A stretch of 64,000 bases of DNA from Calvatia gigantea (taxonomy: Eukaryota > Basidiomycota > Agaricomycetes > Agaricales > Lycoperdaceae). The notes under the pieces are model-generated. The model was given only the letters and a program-made list of their open reading frames with translations. It was not told where the DNA came from and made no database searches. Position 1 is the stretch's first letter, and every line of letters begins with the position of its first letter. The stretch covers positions 2,666,001 through 2,730,000 of the forward strand of contig JACAAK010000003.1 of assembly GCA_025093985.1 (NCBI GenBank). Direction: 5' to 3'. The translations under genes and the position numbers were made by a program. Positions 48,469 to 59,631 of the stretch are shown piece by piece.

Positions 48469-50996
48469 ATGGCTTTGCGCTGCGTTCGCCTTCAACGCTT
48501 GCTGGCTTTACCTGACCCCTCACTCAGTCTTGCATGCAGAAGATATGCATCTTCTTCCGCAGTCTTTGCCCAAATTCGACCCAGTGACGTCGAACATGGG
48601 ACTACGGACACACCTGAACCTCAGGATACTCCATTGGACCCTCCTCGGAGACCTAAGGTTCAAGAATATCTTAATTACGTGGCCGAAAACTCGCGTTTGA
48701 CCCTCGCAGACTTAGAGAGCTTTCGACCGGACTCTCACAGTCCGGTCGGTTCTCCAAAATACGAAGTCGAATACCAAACCCTCATGGATAAATTGGACCG
48801 GTCATTCACTGTCAATCAACTACGCCAATTCCTTCACCTTTACGGCGTCCACGTTTCTTCAAAAATGCGGAAGCAAACCGCAGCTGCCACCATCATTGAA
48901 AAGCAATGGGGCTGGCCGTCGCTGAGTAAAAGCCAGAAGATGGCGAAGGCCAAGAAAGAAAGGTCGTCACGGAGTGAGTCTGGTAGTAACTGTGCATCAT
49001 AGCCTCTAATTTGATTTAGTCCTTTCACTGAGCCCACAGCAGGCGTTCCTGCTTCTGGGAAAAGGTTCGTCCTATGTATAAATGCATTATCTCAAAGAAA
49101 TGACGGTTTTCATTGACAGACGGTGCTGATATCTTGTCATTATCTCAGACATATAATGTCCGTCTGCAGTTTTCACGTAAACCGTTGTCTTTAACAATCT
49201 CTGGCATGACTACCTCTGTTAACGAACTGGAACGTCATGTGGAAACGTTAAACGAGGTGGGTAAAGTTCGTTTCAATAAATCCTGCTAACCTTTTGGAGG
49301 TCATAGGAAATCGTATGGCAAGATTTTGATCCACCACGCCCAATAGATCTTTCGTCCTCTTCGCAGCAATTATCTCGAGCCTCCGGATGCTTCTTGGAGA
49401 GCTTGCCCGGTGGGAAGGTGTGGCCATAATCTTGGTCGGGGCGAGTTATTTCTCACTCTCTCTTCAGATTCGGATATGGTATCGAGAAAGTTCCAAAGAT
49501 TCTTCTTCCCGTGCGAAACGATTGATTCTGCAACATGCTATTGAGGTAGACCTCTGCCTTCAACAACTATCCTCCCATTCTCCTCATTCTGACAAAATTC
49601 GTAGGACACACAAGTCCCTTTGTCTATTAGCCCCATAAAGGATGAATATTCTTCATTTCCCCTTGATCAAATTCCTACATATGCGCTTTATCCATACTTT
49701 AGCGAGCCACCAAATAGACCATCAGGAAACAAGGGGTGCTTCCGGCTCAGACGGGTTGGGAAATGGTTTAGTGAGGAGAACAATGTCGTGTCCCCCATGA
49801 GTGGAGGCACGGTGCATGGCCATGTCACAGCAACGGGGTAAGCCCATCGTTGTGCTTGGAGTGGACTCGCTGGACATGTGAAATACAGGCATCATGCAAG
49901 TCTTCGTGAGCAACTTCTTGCGCAATTGCCTAAATTAGATGGAGGCGGTCATTATTCCATCGCTGCAACGTGGGTCGTTTGGTTCTAAGCTTCTTCATTT
50001 ACTGATTTTGTCGCAAGCCCTGGTCATGTCATTCTAAACTCTCAAGGATCTCAGTCTATTTCCTTGGTTCCGCCGTTAGCAGGACAGAAGCCCCTTGACG
50101 AAGTTACTGAATGGGTGCGGGAGCATTGCCCTAGCACGGGCTTCATAAGAGGGTGAGTAGCCTGAGCGACTTAAATGCGGTGGAGCTGATTGCGCAGTAC
50201 CCCCACGCGCTTTTGGCAAGCCCCAAAATCTGATCGACAATGGAAGCACCGTCTCGTATATGAGACCATCCCAGGCCCGACAGAGCAGGCACGGATTCTG
50301 ATTTGCGAATATACCCCCCAAGGATTGGTCGGGGATGTTCCTGTTATCCGAAACCAGGTGGATGAAGTTGGGGTACTGGAAATCCCTGAGCCTACTCTCC
50401 GCAGTGGACTGGTGGCACAGCTTGACTTGTTAATGCCAGATGAGTCAGTGATGAATTTGTAACGTTTTGCTAGCTACTGAGCCTTTCTTTAGTGCAAGAG
50501 ATCTGCGTTTCACTTTCATGAACTATAATATGGTACCAGCAACGTCATGGCCCGATAAGTTGTCTGATTACATCGACAGCAATCCTTCGTGAGTATATCA
50601 AAATTCATCATGCAAGGCCTATTAAGTTCTTGGACAGATTTCGAGTCTCTGATCAAGCTCCCTTGATATTTGAATATGAGAACAAGCAGTACATTCTCAA
50701 GGAAGACTCCTATATTCAGTCCGATGCACGTCCAGTCAAGGGTGATGACCTCGCTGTCATTTCTGTCAGTGAACGTCGTTTCGACCTCCAGAGCGAGGAG
50801 TCATATTTGACATACGAGGTGAGTCGGCACTTACTTCCTTTAGTTTATCATATCAATGACTTTCAAAAAATTTCAGATCAATTGTATTGACATCAGCTCC
50901 AACACTTCATGGGGCACATTCTGGAACAAATGTGTGGATGTTATTCAAGATAGATCGGCGCCGCATCTTATCGAGGTTGAACATTCCAGCCATTGA
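48469..50996 (+). CDS. SLS1-like mitochondrial protein
   Basis: Opens [20 protein letters not shown]...[10 protein letters not shown], a strong mitochondrial presequence. A central motif, [20 protein letters not shown] then [20 protein letters not shown], resembles the SLS1 family, inner-membrane proteins that coordinate mitochondrial gene expression in yeast. Splicing continues with [20 protein letters not shown] and [20 protein letters not shown], a KH-like fold region, followed by [60 protein letters not shown] and the end [20 protein letters not shown]...VEHSSH. Many short introns; most joins keep phase, but some between 49500 and 50180 are not worked out in detail. The stop is 94 bases from the SPB1 stop. 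The family name is a pattern-based inference. Confidence 0.7.
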
Positions 50997-51090
50997 TGTC
51001 GAGACCCATAAGAGCAACGATGCGAGTTGGATGAATAACGTAATTTCACTGATGACCGGAATGATATAAAATACCGGGATTGTAATGGAA

Positions 51091-54000
51091 TCAGGCGTGT
51101 TTGCGCTTTTTCTGCATTTTGTCTCTCCGTTTCTTGGCACGCACCTAAGAGAATGAGCATCTTAGAGTCATTCCGATCCAAAAGTTCCCAACATACCTCT
51201 TTCTTCATCCGAGAATCGACCATAATGTAACGGCCTTTGACACCTTTTGGTCGTCCTTTAATGCCTTTGTGAGGACCTTTTGCAACAACCAACTTGGTTT
51301 CTTTCCTAGCCTTCTTCCCGGAGGACAACCCCTTTTGCATCAACTTCTCAATCTGTTTTGCCTTTTCTCGTTCCGATATATCATTCGTCTCGTTTACGCC
51401 TTCTGCCTTTTTCATCACTTTTTCGAGTCGTTGGGCCGCTTTTAGTTTTTTTCGGGCTTTGGCTTCGGCAACCTTTTTGATGGGTCGGGCATCAAGGGCG
51501 CGTTGCTTGGCACGGAGGGCGGCCACAGCTTCCTTTGTGACGGGAAGGTTGGCCTTGTAGTGCTTGGCTTCATCGTCCAGGAACCAAGAAGGAAGGCCTT
51601 CTTTTGAGTTCAGCGAGTAACGGTTGAAGCCGCCGTCGATGAGCTCTGTCTTGGTCTTTTGACGGTTAACCAGCAATTGGGCGAGGGTCACAGCTTCTGC
51701 GGTATTCAGACCCGTTTCTATAGGTGCGAGTCAGGTTGAACCGGGGCGGGCTAGGGGGCGGTTTACTTACGGCGGGCTTTTTCCTGATGAGCTTCGTCAT
51801 CATTTTCAACATCCCACATGTAGGTATCATCATCTTGGCCTTGAGGAACAACCTGGAAATCCTCGCTGCCTTCGAAATCCTGGGCATAGTGTCAGTCACA
51901 ACGAGTTCCACGGATAATGATACTGGAGATATACCTGATCCGTTTCATCTGTCTCGTCCGGCTCACCACCTTCATCCATGTCTTTATCCTCTTCCTCGTT
52001 CTCACCTTCAATCTCTTTATCATCCAAGCCCGCAAATACACCTTGACTAAACCATAATAGAGCCGTTGTGGTAGAAGATTTTGAGGGTGATTCAGGGTTA
52101 GTGACTAGACGTCGTCGTTTCACCACGGGAGAAGCAACATCTTCCAGCGACCGGGCTCGTTTTTGAATTGTCGCAAAATCTCGCTCGCCCCTGTCCTTGT
52201 CTGATGAGTCGTCATCAGAAGCGCCGTTGTCGCTGAATTTGTTTTTCTGATGTACATCCCATCCTCCTTCCGAGTCAGTGCTTTCTTCGCCATTATCCCT
52301 CTCCACCTGGATGCCGTTCCATTCCTTCTCACGTTCCTTGTCCTTAGATCTCTCTTCTTTTGCTTGAAATTTGGCGTCCCGCTCTCGTAGCCGGTCCTTG
52401 TAAGCATCGTAAAGACCATCGAGCTCTTCCTCTAGCGCAACCGTCCTCATGTTCCATTCTTCTCTTGATGACAAAATATGGTCTTCGTCGTCGGATCCAC
52501 TTTTCGTCTCGTCCTCTTCGCCGCTATCGACGATTTCTAAGGTCTCATCGTCTAGCCATTGTACCTGGGCTTTCCGATTCATATGCTTTTCGGTTTCCTC
52601 GAGGTCGAATACATCCTCCTGACCAACACCAAGAGCAGCATCGTGTTGTTCTAAACCAATGTCTAAAGGTGCGGTCATCTGGAGTTGCATACGTTGTATT
52701 GTCTTGGTTCTAAGTTCATTGGCCCTGCGGCGTTCACGTTTTTTGCGGGAGGCAGCTTCTTTATTCAGGCGTTCGAGCTAGGAGGATATATATCTGAGGA
52801 AGGCGGTTCCCAGAAACAGCATCATAAGTTGCTTACCTCTTCCGACACCTGCTGCTCCTCATCCACCTCTTCTTCAATTTCGGCGGCCTCTGTCATCTCT
52901 TCTGTCTCTTTTGTCTTTACATCCAAACCTAACTGAACAGGTTTCAGCTTGACTAGAGATAAGATACAATGATACACTGACCTCTTCCCGAAGTTTCGAT
53001 CGCCATTTTATTAGCATTTTAAAATCGCCTTTTCCGAGAACTTTGAGATCCGCACAGTTCTCTTTCACGTCCTGCGTCGTGATATCCATAGTAAGCCACC
53101 TGAAGAAGGGTCAACCGGTACGAAAGGCAACATCAATAAGCCAGTAGGCCCTTACTGTTTCTCTTCCTCAGTCGCGAACAAGATTCTGTTGAAGGTTCCT
53201 AGAACGGCGACTGGATCATGGCCTTGAATGAAACTCGAAGCTGAGGTGGATTTGTAAAGGGTATAATCGCCGTCGGCATAGCCATCTCTCTGACGTCTTC
53301 TCTTTTCTGGATGGAAGACGTTTGCTTGGACATCATTACCAGTGATATTTGTTATGGACGACGCGAGCTCCTTGAACACGTGCTTAGGATCCAAAAATTT
53401 TGGGTCGATATGTTTTGGCGCGAGGAACTCTCGACACACGACGAAAATTTCGGCGGATACATTTCTGGGATGTTCTATCAGTGAGACAAAGATATGTTCG
53501 GATATGCTACTTACCTGGATGAAGGCGGCTTGGTTGCTTCCACTTTTCCAAACAGTTGACCGAAAACCCAGATGAGGTTGTTATAATCCACGCTGCGAAA
53601 AACCTTGGTAACAAAGGTTCCGCCCTTGATCAAGAACTCCACAGCAAGTTTCAAGCTCATCAAAACCAACTCTGATTGTGTATAGGCGTCTTGAATCCAG
53701 GCTGTGCCAACATTCGGGGCACCATCGTGAAGAACGATGTCGGCTTTCCAGCCCTTTAATTCATTCTGAATAAGATTCCGACATTGGGGAGTTGTGATAT
53801 CGGCGGCAAAGGTAACCACTCGAGGAATTGGTTTAATTGGTACGAGGTCGACACCTATTGAACGTCAGCCAAGAATTTTTGGGTGAGCGAATCAACACAC
53901 CGACAATGACACTGTTCACCGGCATGTATTTGCTGGCCACCTGGAGCCAACCGCCAGGGGCAGCACATAGATCAATACAGCATCGCGCATGTCCCAAGAA

Positions 54001-54182
54001 ATTGTATTTCTTGTTGAGTTGGATCAGCTTGAAGGCCGAGCGAGCTCGATAGCCTTGCTCCCTGTCGCGATGTCAGCATTGTGACATTAAGGTGTAAAAA
54101 ACCAAAAAAAAAGAGTTCACTTTGCGAGCTTATAATACTTATCAAGTCGACCTTTGCCTGTTTTCTTTTGTGCCTTACCCAT
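51091..54182 (-). CDS. SPB1: AdoMet-dependent rRNA 2'-O-methyltransferase SPB1
   Basis: A nucleolar enzyme that methylates the 25S rRNA A-loop during 60S assembly. It starts [20 protein letters not shown], then the FtsJ domain: [20 protein letters not shown], the SAM site [52 protein letters not shown] and [20 protein letters not shown], with the K-D-K catalytic residues visible, and [21 protein letters not shown] long charged middle (coiled-coil and acidic, including DEDD/EE stretches at 51900-52690) precedes the Spb1 C-terminal domain: [60 protein letters not shown] and [14 protein letters not shown] at the end. Around seven introns. Confidence 0.94.
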
Positions 54183-54351
54183 ACTAGATGGGGTCGGACG
54201 ATCGTCGGTGTGTGTCGAAAAAGTAGTGAATTTCACTCCAGCCTTTGGGTCAATTTTAGGTGCTTGCCTGATCAAGAACGAGGAGGTTGTGGGAATTTAG
54301 TTCCGATTTGACTTGCTCATTGGTCGGCCCCCAAGAACAACGCTGAACGGA

Positions 54352-54977
54352 ATGTCGTCAACACCTCTGATCCCCCACGCATGGACTCCTGGTCCATCCT
54401 GGATATGGAAGGCGGGAGCAATATTTAGTACGTAGTCAGCTCTCTCGTTCTTTATTCAGCTCAACAGTTCATTTCACTAGTCGCGGCTGGTATGATAACT
54501 GGCGCATTTGGAGGTCTGTCCTGATATAATGTGTCGGCTGAATAGAGGGTCTTACGTGCTGTTGAGCCCACGGTTTGCGGCGTAGACCAAATATCTCAGC
54601 AGAAGGACTCCAGGCCTGGCACACAGCTTCGTCCTACGCAGTATGAGATTGGGCTTTATAGTTGATAATCCGCTGGCTCAACGTCACTGGCAGGTTTATA
54701 ACGGACTTGGCCTTCTCCTTGTCTCCCTTCATCCCCGCTTTTCAGGTCATAAATTTGCCGCCCCTGCTATTTTAACCGGCGGTGTCGTCTTTTCAAGCAG
54801 CATCATGGCTCTGGTCCTGGCCCGAGACCGGTAAGATGATTAAGCCTGAATAAGCCGGTTGAAATAACTTTGTGCGGGACTAGTTTCAAGTTCCTTGGCC
54901 CAATTACGCCTCTTGGTGGCATGTTGATGATCGCTGGGTGGGTCCCTTCTTTTTGTCCAGGTGAACGTGTTATTTAG
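54352..54977 (+). CDS. DUF423 / TMEM256-like small membrane protein
   Basis: A small hydrophobic protein of unknown function. Exons: MSSTPLIPHAWTPGPSWIWK, then AAGMITGAFGAHGLRRRPNI (the GAFGAHGL motif is diagnostic for DUF423), LQAWHTASSYA joined across a 53-base intron to VYNGLGLLLVSLHPRFSGHK, AAPAILTGGVVFSSSIMALV and FKFLGPITPLGGMLMIAGW. Three or four membrane helices are expected. The end is uncertain: reading on gives a stop at 54975-54977. It is head to head with SPB1 (169 bases between starts). Confidence 0.82.
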
Positions 54978-55444
54978 CTCTCCCAAGATATATATCCTTG
55001 GCCTTGTAGTACTCGAGCCAGTGATGTGTCATCATTGTTGCCGGTATTTTGCTCCAATCTGACACACTGCTTTCTTTTTTCTTTCTTTCCTTTTCTTTCA
55101 TGCTGCACGGTGCACCACTCAGTCAAGCCAATAACCTTGAGATACCCGGGGGTCACTCAGCATATTGTGGGTCCTGACCGCGGTCCGACCGTCACGTGAT
55201 TGACGCGTCGCGTGTCAACTCCGAAACTCAGACACCTTTGAGAGAATAAACAAGACATAATATGAGTGCCTTCTCAAGCGACCTTGCGCTGTATTCTGAT
55301 TCCCTTCATCCGACGTGGCACCTCCATCTTCCGATCCTACCTTCGTCCCCAGCTTTTACCATCAACGTACTTCATTCTGCAGTATCACAACCACAACCCA
55401 CATAGCACCCAACCATTCCCGAGAGAAACACTAGCCCTTTAATC
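54978..55444. other. Intergenic upstream of the zinc-finger gene
   Basis: About 0.47 kb with a run of T/C-rich sequence near 55070-55100. It is the promoter region of the next gene; no other feature is supported. Confidence 0.5.
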
Positions 55445-57359
55445 ATGGCGGAAGCCACGTCTCCCTCTGTCCCCCCAGACACGACACATCTCACGTCTTC
55501 CTTTATTGTATCTTCCACTGAGAGCGACGTAACAAAATCCCAAAAGCGACGCGCCAACACAATATCTGACTTCGATTTTTTCGCTCCTGCAGCTTCCTCT
55601 TTTCAGCCTCGGCCCTATGCTCCCAACTCCCACTTATCTGATAGTCGTATTAAACCTTTTCAATTCACCCGCAGTCAAGGGCGATCTCATGATGCTCTTG
55701 CAGTTCCCGCAGGAATGGACCCACACCCTTCTGATCCAAATGTGATCTTCATCCATCCCCCTTTCACGACCTTCCCTGGTTCCGATAAATATCATGACGG
55801 ACTCAGTTTTCAAATCATGGCCGATAATCCGGAGTGGTTCCTTGATTCTAAAGACTTTGTTCATGAAAATAATCCCAATCCCCATGCGATCCCTTATCCT
55901 CCAATCCTCGAGCCACCTCGCGGTTGGTGTCCTGCGAAGAAAAAAGACCTCAAAGAACGAGGAACAGAAGGATGGACCAAGGGAGAGGAACCTCGTTTAC
56001 GCTGCACCTTTTGCAGACGCCACTACGCTGGCGTTAATGCTAAGAGTATGTGGCGACGGCATGTGTTCGAAAAGCATAAAATTGCGATGGCGAATCGTCG
56101 AGATGGGGCCGACCGGCCCCGCGGACGTTCTTCCAATAGTGTGTATTTGAAACCCTGCCCCTAGCAACTAGCTGATGAATAATCTCATAGAGGAGAATAA
56201 GCAAATCGTAAGGACCCGCGAAGACGGTCATGATACCTTGGTCAATCTCAAACTCGATAACACTCCTGGCACTGAACCACAGAACGTCTCTCACAAGTCC
56301 AAATTTCGGTCCGCTGTCACAATGGAGTCTTCAGCCGACAACTTCGAATGTCAGGGTAAAAATAAGAGCACCGTGCTTATGTCTTCCCCAGAACCCGCAA
56401 AGCCGATATCCAATCGACAGACATCGACGGCGCCTTCTACCAGCCCACCACTTACTCCACATTCATCCTCCGATATCTTAAACGTGTCAAGTGAAAGTTC
56501 TGGCGGCGCTCCTCCCACACCCCCATCTTCTGTTCCCCTTATTCCACCATCGCCATATGATCCCCTCCTAACCCCATCTTTCCGTCACTCCCCACCCCGG
56601 CTACCCTCAGATCAACCGTGGCGATTTCCCAGTCCGAGTCACCCATTACACTCCCAAACCCGAGAGTTATCCTTGAGCATGCTGGTCTGCAATGTAGCGA
56701 GCCCTTTGGCCAAGGGTTTGCCCGCATTTGGAGGGAGTCCACTTATTTACCCCCCGTTTTCCTCTTCATCTTCATCGCGATTCATTCGGCCAGAAACGCC
56801 TCTCAGTGGCATCAGATTGTCGCTAAGCTCTAACAATCAAACTCGTTTCACCAAGAATCGAATTGGTGGTTCACCTCTAGCGAACAGGGCGGATCTGAAT
56901 CGCTCGCGGCATCGTATAGAAGAATCCCCTCTAAGTCGACCTGTTCCTCGCCCACACAAGAGGTCATACTCGGAGCTTACTGATGATTGGCTATCGGGTG
57001 CCTCGTTGCTCTCGAGTCAGTTGAAAGATCCATTTAATACGATGTTTTCATCAGGGGGAGCTGAGCGTTCGAGTCCCATCAAGCGTATACTTGAAGCCGA
57101 GAGTCCTATTTTACGCAATCGCAACTCGGCGGAGACTAAAGGATTGGGTATCGGCTTGCTTGAGCCTTTCAATCTTACGAGAAAGCCTACTTCGGATGAC
57201 GAGGGTGATATCAACGACATTCTCGACTCTTCATCCAACTTTGGAGATTTGAAGGACCTTGACGACGATCAAGCACCTGGAAACCCCACAGCAAATCCTG
57301 AGCCATCGCGGTCGCCTTCGCCACCCCCCAAAAAGAGAAGGCTTTCAATGAATGAATAG
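55445..57359 (+). CDS. Putative C2H2-type zinc-finger protein
   Basis: Two open frames are one gene joined by a 52-base intron at about 56134-56185 (gtgtgt...catag), giving RSSNKENKQIVRTRED. The start is MAEATSPSVPPDTTHLTSSF. A single zinc-finger-like unit reads RLRCTFCRRHYAGVNAKSMW then RRHVFEKHK: CX2C and HX4H about 17 residues apart. Upstream of it lies a conserved-looking acidic/aromatic segment (DPNVIFIHPPFTTFPGSDKY, EWFLDSKDFVHENNPNPHAI). The C-terminal 400 residues are Ser/Pro-rich and disordered, with a basic end (SPSPPPKKRRLSMNE) that is a likely nuclear localisation signal. It could be a transcription factor; I do not recognise a named family. Confidence 0.75.
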
Positions 57360-58004
57360 ATATTTTTGTCCCTTTGTCGCTATGGATTATTTTGGCGCTA
57401 CTCCGATCGCTGTGTTTCTTCTACGAGCATCTTTTCTAGTCATCTTGTATCTGGAAGTCCAGCCTTGACCTGTTCTGGATCACCATCGTGTTTTATTTGA
57501 CGTTTCCTTTTCCTTTTCTTCCAGTTCCTGTCCTCATTTAAGAGCATATTCATCCTCATCTATAGTAGCAACCGACTTAGTCAAACGTCGAAATGTTTTG
57601 TGTACTTGTATATGTATTCCTATCTTGATATTCAAAGATCGTTTGCGTGGGAACGTTTGAGAGGCGGCGCTGGACGAAAGGATTGAGTGCACACGTGGGA
57701 AAATGGCTGTCTGCCAGCACCGTCTCTCTCGAGTCTCGACACAGCTCCATCCTGATCTCAACCAAAGCACAACCGTATATATTCCCCTTCTCCAAACCTC
57801 TTTTATAACGACCCAGGTTAGCGCCGCTTCTTCCTCCACCCTTTATTCCAGTGTATTCCCAACCCCAATTATTCTGACTGACACGGTCCAATTACCACCT
57901 ACCATCCTCGCAGCAACTCTTCATCGGATTTACCTCTTCGACTTCTGAATTTTCGGCAAGACCAACCCTCAAATTTTTATTGTATAAATCTCTGCTACGA
58001 CATT
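57360..58004. other. Intergenic: RAC1 upstream region
   Basis: About 0.65 kb, pyrimidine-rich near 57500-57530. It holds the RAC1 promoter; a plus-strand open frame at 57703-57948 has no recognisable content. Confidence 0.5.
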
Positions 58005-58965
58005 ATGCAAGCCATTAAGTGTTCGTATTCACATCCGCTGAAACTCCAGCGCCTCTTATGCGATCCCTTCAGGTGTCGTTGTCGGAGATGGTGCTGTAGG
58101 AAAGGTTCGTTGCCCCCGGATCTGATCATGCAGCACGTATATTGAGTTCTTAGACATGTTTGTTAATCTCGTATACCACAAACGCTTTTCCGGTATGTAA
58201 TTCATATGGCTCTGCCGGAGCCCGAGGACTAACGACCTCATCAGGGAGAGTATATTCCAACAGGTATGCCGACAAGATATGAGCGTTATCTCGTTCTCAC
58301 ATTTGGCACATCCAGTCTTTGACAATTATTCGGCAACGGTCATGGTGGATGGAAAGACCATCTCCCTTGGCTTATGGGATACTGCCGGTCAGGAGGACTA
58401 TGATCGACTCCGACCATTATCATACCCACAGACGGACGTCTTCTTGATTTGCTTCTCTTTGGTCAGTCCTCCAAGTTACGAGAACGTGAGGACGAAGGTG
58501 ACTCCATTCTTAGTTTGGAGGGAGGTATTGCTAGCTTCTGACACTGGTCTAGTGGTACCCTGAAATCTCCCACCATGCACCATCAACCCAGATTGTGCTA
58601 GTGGGTACCAAGCTTGACCTGCGTGAGGATCCACAGACCATTGAGAAATTACGAGATCGGTGAATACTGTTCTGCCCGACACACCGACAAGTTTGCTGAA
58701 GCTGTTGACTAGCCGCATGGCGCCCATCACGTACTCACAGGGTGTTGCCATGGGCAGGGACATTAGGGCTGTGAAGTACTTGGAATGTTCTGCACTCACC
58801 CAGAAGGGGCTCAAGACAGTCTTTGATGAGGCTATTCGCGCTGTCTGTAAGTCATGATGACAATCTTACCTCACCGCAGGCATTAATAGCACATAATTTT
58901 AAGTGAACCCTCCTCCGCCAAACAAGGACGGAGGAGGAAGAAAGAGCAGGTGTATCATCGCCTGA
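58005..58965 (+). CDS. RAC1: Rho-family GTPase Rac1
   Basis: A membrane-tethered molecular switch for polarised growth and hyphal morphology. The spliced protein begins [20 protein letters not shown] with the P-loop; exons are short and every join restores family sequence ([21 protein letters not shown]). Then [80 protein letters not shown] and [20 protein letters not shown]. The C-terminus is [19 protein letters not shown]: a basic patch and a CAAX box (CIIA). Phe/Pro/Gly at the switch I edge (NAFPGEYIPT) and GLWDTAG mark Rac, not Cdc42 (NKFPSEYVPT, GLFDTAG). About seven introns, some only about 50 bases. Confidence 0.96.
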
Positions 58966-59631
58966 GGGTTCTGGGGTTAGTCAAATAGCACCAATAGTTC
59001 CTTGAGCTGGTATGGCTGTTGTATCACGCCCACTTATGCGCAAGTTTCACGACTGAAATGATTTTTTTCCTCCCTTGTACATACATCATATATCCACGAA
59101 GTGCCCAGTTTCTTCTATGGTGCACTATGGCATGTACGCCTGTGGCCTCATTCCCAAGTAGAGATTATTCATTTTGGTGGTGGCCGGCAAGATAACCAGC
59201 ACATGAGAATGGAACCGGCTCCAATGAAACTGGCTCCCTGCGGCAATGAGCTGTTGCCTGATGGGGTCGGTGCAATCTGATGCATGATGGGATGTCGTAT
59301 TTTGATATGATGAAGCGAGAAATGGTGAGCCCTCATCGGTGCCCATGTCAGACTCACACGCGATGCATGATACATGATGCATGATGCAGGGGTGGGATGT
59401 TGTCAAGTTGATGTTCTATCCTTGACATACCCCTCCTCTTCTCTCCCAGGTGTCGGTCGACTCTCTTTTCTCACCACTCTTTCTATCCATCTCTTCATTC
59501 GTTTGAATTCAAGCTTTGCACCCAATCTCGATACCTCCGATTCTTGGTATTGGTCTAATTTGGAGGGATGTGCCTCTAGAACTCAAGTCCCCTCGTCCTA
59601 GAGTTCCGTTGCCAAGTCCCCTGATCCTAGA
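58966..59631. other. Intergenic between RAC1 and the type II membrane gene
   Basis: About 0.67 kb with a small 7-base tandem repeat at 59362-59389 (listed separately). No gene is supported. Confidence 0.5.
59362..59389. repeat. Four-copy 7-base tandem repeat (GATGCAT type)
   Basis: Units GATGCAT, GATACAT, GATGCAT, GATGCAG in a row. It contains overlapping ATGCAT palindromes. It lies 243 bases upstream of the next start codon. Confidence 0.75.

Noticed and set aside
54640..54661. A 21-base 'intron' (GTATGA...TTATAG) in the DUF423 gene
   Set aside because: The conserved VYNGLGLL is reached only by using the later acceptor, which gives an ordinary 53-base intron.
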